A DNA stretch of 10,685 nt from contig JALWJW010000366.1 of the NCBI GenBank assembly GCA_026996935.1, positions 1 through 10,685 of the forward strand, given 5' to 3'. The notes beneath the pieces are model-generated. The model was not told the DNA's origin. It did no database searches and was given only the letters and a program-made list of their open reading frames with translations. Below, in pieces: positions 5,198-10,685 of the stretch; the stretch's first letter is position 1; every line of letters begins with the position of its first letter. The DNA comes from Hyphomicrobiales bacterium. GTDB lineage: Bacteria; Pseudomonadota; Alphaproteobacteria; Rhizobiales; Aestuariivirgaceae. The position numbers were made by a program, and so were the translations under genes.

Positions 5198-7888
5198 ATG
5201 ACCACGCCTATAGACAGTTTCAAATGCCGCAAAACCCTCAATGTTGGTGACAAACCGTTTACTTATTTCAGCCTGGTAGAAGCTGAAAAGAATGGCCTGC
5301 CGGACATTTCCAAACTCCCCTACACTTTAAAAGTCCTTTTAGAGAACCTGCTGCGCAACGAAGATGGCCGCTCTGTTACCAAAGACGACATCATCGCCAT
5401 TGCCGATTGGCTTAAAGAAGGCAAATCATCTGCCGAAATCGCTTTCCGCCCAGCCCGCGTGTTGATGCAGGATTTCACTGGCGTACCGGCTGTTGTTGAT
5501 TTGGCTGCGATGCGCGATGGCATTAAAAACCTTGGCGGTGACCCTGAAAAAATCAACCCCCTCGCCCCGGTTGATCTTGTCATTGACCATTCTGTCATGG
5601 TCGATAATTTTGGTAATAAGCAAGCTTTTGCCGCAAACGTGGCACGCGAATATGAACGTAACGCCGAACGCTATGAATTTTTAAAATGGGGCCAGGGTGC
5701 TTTTGACAACTTCCGCGCTGTGCCTCCAGGAACGGGCATCTGCCATCAGGTAAACCTTGAATATCTGGCCCGCACCGTTTGGACCAAAAAAGATGCCGAC
5801 GGTAATGAAGTGGCTTACCCTGACAGTGTTGTTGGCACCGACAGCCATACCACAATGATTAACGGTCTGGCTGTTCTTGGCTGGGGTGTGGGCGGCATTG
5901 AGGCCGAAGCTGCCATGCTTGGCCAACCCATATCCATGTTGATCCCCGAAGTCATCGGCTTCCGCCTCACCGGCAAATTATCAGAAGGTGTTACGGCAAC
6001 CGACCTTGTGTTGCGGGTTGTTGAAATGTTGCGCGAAAAAGGCGTTGTTGGCAAATTTGTTGAATTTTGCGGCGAAGGTCTGGCCCATTTATCTTTGGCC
6101 GATCAGGCAACTTTGGCCAACATGGCCCCAGAATACGGCGCAACTTGCGGGTTCTTTCCCGTATCAAATGAAACCTTAGAATATTTAGAAAACACGGGCC
6201 GCGATGCAGACCAAATCGCACTGGTAGAACAATATGCCAAAGCCCAGGAAATGTTCCGCTCAGCCGATTCGGCAGAACCCACATTCACCTCTGTTGTTGA
6301 ACTGGATATTTCAACCGTTGTACCAGCCATTTCCGGTCCTAAACGCCCGCAAGATCGTATTGTGCTCAGCGAGGCAGATACGAAATTTGCCGAAGCAGTG
6401 AAAAACGAATTTAAAAACAACGATGCCCCAACCAAACGCTTCCCGGTGGAAGGCAAAGACCATGACCTTGGCCATGGTGATATCATGATTGCTGCAATCA
6501 CCTCTTGTACCAACACCTCAAATCCGTCTGTGATGATTGCCGCAGGCATTGTGGCGCGCAACGCCAACAAGCTTGGTCTAACGGTTAAACCATGGGTTAA
6601 AACCTCATTGGCACCCGGCTCTCAAGTGGTGACCGAATATCTTAAAAAAGCCAACCTGCAAGATGATCTGGACAAAATCGGCTTTGATCTGGTTGGCTAT
6701 GGTTGCACCACCTGCATTGGTAACTCTGGACCGCTGGAAGAAGCCTATGTTGATGCCATCAATAAAAACAATATTATTTCAACATCTGTTTTATCAGGCA
6801 ACCGCAACTTTGAAGGCCGTATTTCACCAAATGTGCGCGCCAACTATCTGGCCTCCCCACCCCTTGTTGTCGCCTATGCTATTGCAGGCAATTTGAATGT
6901 CAACATCACAAAAGACCCATTGGGCCAAGACAAAGATGGCAATGATGTTTATCTGAAAGACATCTGGCCAACATCAAAAGAAGTTGCTGATACGGTGGCC
7001 AGCGCTGTAACACGTGATGAATTTGTCTCTCGCTATGCTGACGTTTTTGCCGGCGATCCACAATGGCAAGCCATTAAAGTTGAAGACAGCTTGACCTATG
7101 GTTGGTCCGATAAATCAACATACATTCAAAACCCACCGTATTTTGAAGGCATGAAACTGGAAGCAGATCCGGTTGAAAACATTGTCGAAGCACGCATTCT
7201 CGGCCTGTTTGGAGATTCAATTACTACCGATCACATTTCCCCTGCTGGAGCCATTAAAGGTGACAGCCCTGCTGGGCGTTATTTACGTGACTTCCAGGTG
7301 CGCCCTGAAAACTTCAACTCTTACGGTTCACGCCGTGGCAACCACCAAGTAATGATGCGTGGCACCTTTGCCAATATCCGTATCAAAAACCAAATGGTTG
7401 ATGGCATTGAGGGCGGTGTAACCAAATTCCAACCATCAGGTGAAGTCATGGACATTTATGATGCTGCCATGCGCTACAAAGAGGAAGGCACCCAATTGGT
7501 TGTCTTTGGTGGTAAAGAATATGGCACAGGTTCATCTCGTGACTGGGCCGCTAAAGGCACCAAGCTTCTTGGCGTTCGCGCTGTGATTGTCGAAAGCTTT
7601 GAACGCATTCACCGCTCAAACCTCATCGGTATGGGCGTTCTACCATTGCAATTTAAAGCTGGAGATAACTGGAAAAAACTTGGCCTTAAAGGCGATGAAA
7701 CAGTGACGATTGAAGGCCTTGATGGCAAACTAGAACCACAACAAACCTTCACCGCCACCATCAAATCTTCTAACGGTTCAACTCAATCCATAGAACTTCT
7801 CAGCCGTATCGATACCCTTGATGAACTCGACTACTACATCAATGACGGCATCCTGTCATATGTATTGAGAAACCTGGCCAACTCGTAG
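5198..7888 (+). CDS. acnA: Aconitate hydratase A
   Basis: AcnA interconverts citrate and isocitrate in the TCA cycle, in the cytoplasm. The protein has 896 residues, a full-length member of the AcnA/IRP1 type. The 4Fe-4S ligands are C437 (in SCTNTSNPSVM) and C503 and C506 (in GYGCTTCIGNSGPL). VVGTDSHTTMINGLAVLGWGVGGIEAE and GDSITTDHISPAGAIK are characteristic, and the C-terminal swivel domain has YGTGSSRDWAAKG with the substrate-binding S779, S780 and R781. AGGAG at 5181-5185 is the ribosome binding site, 12 bases before ATG, which is slightly long. acnA is divergent from ccmA. Its TAG stop lies inside the first of three REP-like palindromes, which probably form the 3' end of the mRNA. Codon use looks like its neighbours. 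Confidence 0.98.
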   Translation: MTTPIDSFKCRKTLNVGDKPFTYFSLVEAEKNGLPDISKLPYTLKVLLENLLRNEDGRSVTKDDIIAIADWLKEGKSSAEIAFRPARVLMQDFTGVPAVVDLAAMRDGIKNLGGDPEKINPLAPVDLVIDHSVMVDNFGNKQAFAANVAREYERNAERYEFLKWGQGAFDNFRAVPPGTGICHQVNLEYLARTVWTKKDADGNEVAYPDSVVGTDSHTTMINGLAVLGWGVGGIEAEAAMLGQPISMLIPEVIGFRLTGKLSEGVTATDLVLRVVEMLREKGVVGKFVEFCGEGLAHLSLADQATLANMAPEYGATCGFFPVSNETLEYLENTGRDADQIALVEQYAKAQEMFRSADSAEPTFTSVVELDISTVVPAISGPKRPQDRIVLSEADTKFAEAVKNEFKNNDAPTKRFPVEGKDHDLGHGDIMIAAITSCTNTSNPSVMIAAGIVARNANKLGLTVKPWVKTSLAPGSQVVTEYLKKANLQDDLDKIGFDLVGYGCTTCIGNSGPLEEAYVDAINKNNIISTSVLSGNRNFEGRISPNVRANYLASPPLVVAYAIAGNLNVNITKDPLGQDKDGNDVYLKDIWPTSKEVADTVASAVTRDEFVSRYADVFAGDPQWQAIKVEDSLTYGWSDKSTYIQNPPYFEGMKLEADPVENIVEARILGLFGDSITTDHISPAGAIKGDSPAGRYLRDFQVRPENFNSYGSRRGNHQVMMRGTFANIRIKNQMVDGIEGGVTKFQPSGEVMDIYDAAMRYKEEGTQLVVFGGKEYGTGSSRDWAAKGTKLLGVRAVIVESFERIHRSNLIGMGVLPLQFKAGDNWKKLGLKGDETVTIEGLDGKLEPQQTFTATIKSSNGSTQSIELLSRIDTLDELDYYINDGILSYVLRNLANS

Positions 7889-7986
7889 GGTGCAATCCAT
7901 TGCACCTTGCACAGCTAACCACCTAACAACGACGCAATACATTGCGCCCTACACACAAACATAGGGTGCAATGAGTTGCACCTTAT
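7885..7986. repeat. Three REP-like palindromes after acnA
   Basis: Three short palindromes with one shared core lie in 102 bases. Unit 1 has GGTGCAAT (7889-7896) and ATTGCACC (7899-7906), and extends outward with wobble pairs to 7885 and 7910, taking in the acnA stop codon. Unit 2 has CGCAAT (7933-7938) and ATTGCG (7941-7946), followed by CCCTAC. Unit 3 has GGTGCAA (7965-7971) and TTGCACC (7976-7982), extending to 7961 and 7986. CCCTA (7947-7951) and TAGGG (7962-7966) are also complementary, so units 2 and 3 form a composite inverted pair. The (G)TAGGGTGCAA...TTGCACC style resembles REP/BIME elements mobilised by RAYT (TnpA-REP) transposases. Likely effects are mRNA 3'-end protection or weak termination. 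No transposase is in the window. Confidence 0.7.
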
Positions 7987-8065
7987 AAACCACTTCACAA
8001 ACTGTCACTGCTCTCTCACCTCAAAGTGAGTGGCGTGTGAGACTGTTTTATGCCATCTATATTTC

Positions 8066-8860
8066 ATGATAGATAAAACAAATATTTCCCGCCGAACGGC
8101 GTTGACTTTAGGGGCGGCCTCGCTTGCCTCCCTTGCCTCGCGCTCATCACGCGCCCAATCCATAAACGCATCCTCAGATCAGCCTATCGTTGTTGAACTG
8201 TTTACCTCACAAGGTTGCTCATCATGCCCACCTGCCGATAAACTGCTTGGCGAATTGGCAACAAAAAACAACATCATTCCACTAAGCATGAATGTTGATT
8301 ATTGGGATTATCTTGGTTGGCGCGACACCCTGGGTTCACCTGATCACACAAAACGTCAAAAACAATATGCCGCCAACCGTGGTTCACAACAAATCTACAC
8401 ACCGCAAATGATTATCAATGGTCGTTTAGACGTGGTTGGTTCGCGCCGCAAACAAGTAATGAACGCGCTGAAACAAGCAACAGCAAAAACCCCACGCGTA
8501 CCAATTAACATCAGCCAAAAAAACAATGAGCTTATCATTGATGTTGGAGAAAATAAAAACATTCCATCCTCGCAAAAAGCAACCATATGGCTAATCATGA
8601 CAGCGCAAAAAGTTTTTGTTCCCATCAAACGCGGCGAAAACAGCGGCAAAGAAATCACCTACCATAATGTGGTTCGCCAAATGATCCCTGTTGGCATGTG
8701 GGAAGGCAAGCCCTTGGAACTCAAACTGCCAAAAGCCAGCCTAGATTTGAGCAAAGATAAATCAAGCAAACGCGATTGTGTCGTGCTTTTGCAAAAGGGA
8801 ACTGTTGGTGAAATTATTGGTGTTGCTCGCGTCAAAGACCTTAGGGGCAGAACTCTTTAA
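8066..8860 (+). CDS. DUF1223 family exported thioredoxin-like protein
   Basis: This protein of 264 residues belongs to the DUF1223 family, whose function is not established. The N-terminus looks like a twin-arginine signal: SRRTALTLG with R9 and R10, a mildly hydrophobic alanine/leucine run to about 24, and a likely cleavage near SRA (28-30). The mature part starts with VVELFTSQGCSSCPPAD, a thioredoxin-like strand followed by a CXXC (C51, C54). YTPQMIING supplies a proline like the cis-Pro of that fold. WDYLGWRDTLGSPDHTKRQ is typical of the family. I chose ATG 8066 over an in-frame GTG at 8030 because the signal peptide then starts properly; no good ribosome binding site precedes either. It follows acnA on the same strand and converges with the UPF0178 gene. 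A periplasmic redox role is an inference only. Confidence 0.88.
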   Translation: MIDKTNISRRTALTLGAASLASLASRSSRAQSINASSDQPIVVELFTSQGCSSCPPADKLLGELATKNNIIPLSMNVDYWDYLGWRDTLGSPDHTKRQKQYAANRGSQQIYTPQMIINGRLDVVGSRRKQVMNALKQATAKTPRVPINISQKNNELIIDVGENKNIPSSQKATIWLIMTAQKVFVPIKRGENSGKEITYHNVVRQMIPVGMWEGKPLELKLPKASLDLSKDKSSKRDCVVLLQKGTVGEIIGVARVKDLRGRTL

Positions 8861-8865
8861 TCAAG

Positions 8866-8886
8866 CTGAAACTAGCCACGTTTCAG
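8866..8886. terminator. Weak candidate hairpin between convergent genes
   Basis: CTGAAAC (8866-8872) and GTTTCAG (8880-8886) are perfect seven-base inverted repeats around a seven-base loop. They lie just after the DUF1223 stop and overlap the stop of the UPF0178 gene, a spot where a bidirectional terminator would be expected. There is no T run on either side, so rho-independent termination is doubtful. Confidence 0.3.
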
Positions 8887-9336
8887 GCGCACCAAAGCCT
8901 CGTCCAAAGCAGACAAGAAACGAGACCTATCCTGTTTTGAAAATGGCGGCGGGCCACCAACTATATCACCACCTGAACGCAAATCCGCCATCAAAGCGCG
9001 TGTGGCCAATGCTGCCCCGATGGAATTTTCCGTAAACGGTTTGCCATTGGTGCCAAGCACAATCGCACCTGCTTTCAAACAACGATCAGCCAGCGGAATA
9101 TCAGCCGTTATAACCACTGATTTTTCATGTGCTTTCTCAGCAATATAATCATCAGCCGCATCAGGCGTGGCATCAACCACCACCTGCTCAACACCGCGCG
9201 GCACTCGAAAATATGAATTTGCCGCCAAAGTTATTGGCACCCCATAACGCGCTGCAACACGGTATACTTCTTCCTTTACAGGACAAGCATCACCGTCAAT
9301 AAAAATGTGCAGCGCATTGCTGGGGGCCGTTGTCAC
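8872..9336 (-). CDS. UPF0178 / DUF188 family protein (YaiI-like)
   Basis: This 154-residue cytoplasmic protein is the normal length for the YaiI/YqxD family, which has a PIN/NYN-like fold but no proven activity. Family hallmarks are IFIDGDACPVK (11-21) with its acidic residues, VITADIPLADRC, LGTNGKPFTENSIG, and the C-terminal GGPPPFSKQDRSRFLSALD. The acidic residues in a PIN-like arrangement suggest a nuclease-type metal site, but this is inference. The start is a GTG at 9336 placed directly after the htpG TAA with no gap. AAGG about 11 bases upstream, within htpG, may serve as ribosome binding site. Translation is therefore likely coupled to htpG. It converges with DUF1223, 11 bases apart. 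Confidence 0.93.
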   Translation of the reverse strand: MTTAPSNALHIFIDGDACPVKEEVYRVAARYGVPITLAANSYFRVPRGVEQVVVDATPDAADDYIAEKAHEKSVVITADIPLADRCLKAGAIVLGTNGKPFTENSIGAALATRALMADLRSGGDIVGGPPPFSKQDRSRFLSALDEALVRLKRG

Positions 9337-10685
9337 TTAGCTAAAGACCTTGGTTAGAACATCAGACATTCGTTTGGCAAAAGCCACCGCATCGCTGGGG
9401 CGCTCACCTTCCAGAATATAAGCCTGATCGAGCAATAAATGAGCTGCATCACTCACGCTGGATTTATCTGCTTTTGCCTTTTCCGCCAATCCTTTAATCA
9501 ACTCGTTTGACGCATTGATTTCCAAAATAGGCGCTGTAACCGGTGCCTCACCTTTACTTTGCATGGCCAAGATTTTTTCAAGATTGCGATCATAACCACC
9601 CTCACCGGAAATGATACAAACAGGGCTGTCGGTCAGACGGGTAGATTTACGCACATCTTGCACACTATCACCCAGCGCATCTTTCATCGCCACCAACAAG
9701 GCCGCCACAGCATCTTCATCAGCTTCTTTTGGCTTGTCTTTGTCATCTTTTTCTTCAGGTTCAATATTGGCTAAATCATCTGCCCCTTGAGTGATCGATT
9801 TAAACGGCTTGCCTTCATAGCCAAGTGCTGTTTGCACCCAAAAACTATCAACAGGGTCACTAAGCAACAACACCTCTAAGCCGCGCGCTTTGTAACCTTC
9901 AAGCTGAGGGCTTTGCGCCACTTTTTCAGGGCTTTCACCCGTGACATAATAAATCGCGGTTTGATTTTCCTTCATCCGCTCAACATAGTCTTTAAGCGTC
10001 ACCGTTTCTTCATCACTGGTTGTGGTTCTAAACCGCGCCAGTTCAAACAGCACATCGCGGCGCTCCATGTCTTCATAAAGACCTTCTTTGATAACAGAAC
10101 CAAAGGCCGCCCAGATTTTAGCAAACTTTTCACTGTCTTTTTCAGCGCATTTTTTAAGTTCGCTCAAAACTTTGCCCGTCACTGCTTTGCGAATTTTCGC
10201 AACGGTTGGATTGTCCTGCAACATTTCACGAGATAGATTGAGCGGCATGTCTTCTGAATCGATCACCCCGCGCACAAACCGCAAATAAGCAGGCAGCATT
10301 TCAGCTTCATCGGTAATAAACACCCGGCGAACATAAAGCTTTTGTTTGCCCCGGCGTTCTGGGTCAAACAAATCATAAGGCCGCTCTTCTGGTACAAAAA
10401 GCAAGACGGTATATTCATTTAACCCTTCAGCCTTGTAATGCAACGTTAAGGCAGGATCAGAATAAACCCCGGACACAGCACCGAAAAATTCTTTATATTG
10501 TTCAGACGTTATCTCAGATTTTGGCCGCGTCCAAATCGCATTGGCCGCATTAAGCTGCCGAGGTTCTTCCCCATCCAGGGCAATTGGATAAGTAATATGA
10601 TCTGAATAGGTCGTAACGATTTGCTCGATACGCGCTTCTTCTAAAAACTCCAAAGCATCCTCACGCAGCTTGAGCGTAATCTCGG
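9337..10685 (-). CDS. htpG: Chaperone protein HtpG (Hsp90), middle and C-terminal domains, cut by right window edge
   Basis: HtpG is the bacterial Hsp90, an ATP-dependent dimeric cytoplasmic chaperone. The frame is open to the right edge; 448 codons are present. A TTG at 10653 is internal, because the preceding EITLKLREDA matches the family (a stretch just before FLEE). The N-terminal ATPase domain (about 190 residues) lies beyond the window. Middle-domain hallmarks are YVRRVFI, LPAYLRFVRGVIDSEDMPLN, LSREMLQDNP, and later YYVTGES and LLLSDPVDSFW. A charged, lysine/glutamate-rich linker (EPEEKDDKDKPKEADED) separates it from the C-terminal dimerisation domain, which contains RLTDSPVCIIS and ILEINASNELI. 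No damage is seen. The stop TAA is immediately followed by the GTG of the UPF0178 gene. Confidence 0.97.
   Translation of the reverse strand, partial: EITLKLREDALEFLEEARIEQIVTTYSDHITYPIALDGEEPRQLNAANAIWTRPKSEITSEQYKEFFGAVSGVYSDPALTLHYKAEGLNEYTVLLFVPEERPYDLFDPERRGKQKLYVRRVFITDEAEMLPAYLRFVRGVIDSEDMPLNLSREMLQDNPTVAKIRKAVTGKVLSELKKCAEKDSEKFAKIWAAFGSVIKEGLYEDMERRDVLFELARFRTTTSDEETVTLKDYVERMKENQTAIYYVTGESPEKVAQSPQLEGYKARGLEVLLLSDPVDSFWVQTALGYEGKPFKSITQGADDLANIEPEEKDDKDKPKEADEDAVAALLVAMKDALGDSVQDVRKSTRLTDSPVCIISGEGGYDRNLEKILAMQSKGEAPVTAPILEINASNELIKGLAEKAKADKSSVSDAAHLLLDQAYILEGERPSDAVAFAKRMSDVLTKVFS

Noticed and set aside
6103..6570. 155-codon open frame on the minus strand
   Set aside because: It lies wholly inside acnA, which is intact and strongly conserved; the serine/alanine-rich translation resembles no family I know.
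7885..7986. CRISPR array
   Set aside because: The repeats are palindromes of differing length in mixed orientation, with irregular spacing and no spacers of constant size.
8015..8030. Hairpin CTCAC/GTGAG before DUF1223 as a terminator
   Set aside because: The stem is only five pairs with a six-base loop and no T run; chance is sufficient.
8057..8062. CTATAT as a -10 box giving a leaderless DUF1223 transcript
   Set aside because: It is only four bases from the ATG and no acceptable -35 lies 16-18 bases upstream.
9913..10236. 107-codon open frame on the plus strand
   Set aside because: It is antisense to htpG; the Phe/His/Arg-rich composition is typical of a reverse-strand shadow.

Overview
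The window looks like an ordinary chromosomal stretch from an alphaproteobacterium, probably a Hyphomicrobiales (Rhizobiales) relative with moderate GC content. The evidence is the cytochrome c maturation cluster ccmABCDG lying divergent to acnA, with a DUF1223 gene after acnA (an arrangement I recall from that order), an Omp25/Omp31-type outer-membrane barrel, and a DmdB/AlkK-type acyl-CoA ligase. The order-level placement is inference from memory of gene order and protein style, not from a database search.

Layout, left to right. Bases 1-599 (+) hold the C-terminal third of an acyl-CoA ligase. A 93-base gap follows with what looks like a decayed dispersed palindromic repeat. From 693 to 5061 everything is on the minus strand. 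Read in transcription order it runs ccmA, ccmB, ccmC, ccmD, ccmG, a LysE/RhtB-family exporter, then an outer-membrane beta-barrel gene with its own AT-rich leader. ccmD (2750-2926) is a 58-codon gene that is easily missed. ccmA/ccmB overlap by ATGA and ccmD/ccmG share one base, so these genes are translationally coupled. From 5198 the plus strand carries acnA and then DUF1223, separated by three REP-like palindromes, the first of which includes the acnA stop codon. The window ends on the minus strand with htpG (cut by the right edge), whose stop codon abuts the GTG start of a UPF0178 (YaiI-like) gene that converges on DUF1223.

Functionally, CcmA and CcmB form the ABC part of the system I machinery. 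CcmC and CcmD load haem onto CcmE (not encoded here), and CcmG is the membrane-anchored thioredoxin that keeps the apocytochrome CXXCH thiols reduced. CcmE, CcmF, CcmH and CcmI are not in the window and must be encoded elsewhere. AcnA (TCA cycle, 4Fe-4S) is transcribed away from the ccm operon from a shared 136-base spacer.

I found no mobile element, CRISPR array, RNA gene or convincing new system. The most useful second-look items are non-coding: the REP-like triplet after acnA, a TGTGA-N6-TCACA palindrome between ccmB and ccmC, a near-FNR palindrome between ccmA and acnA, and the repeat relic near base 650.
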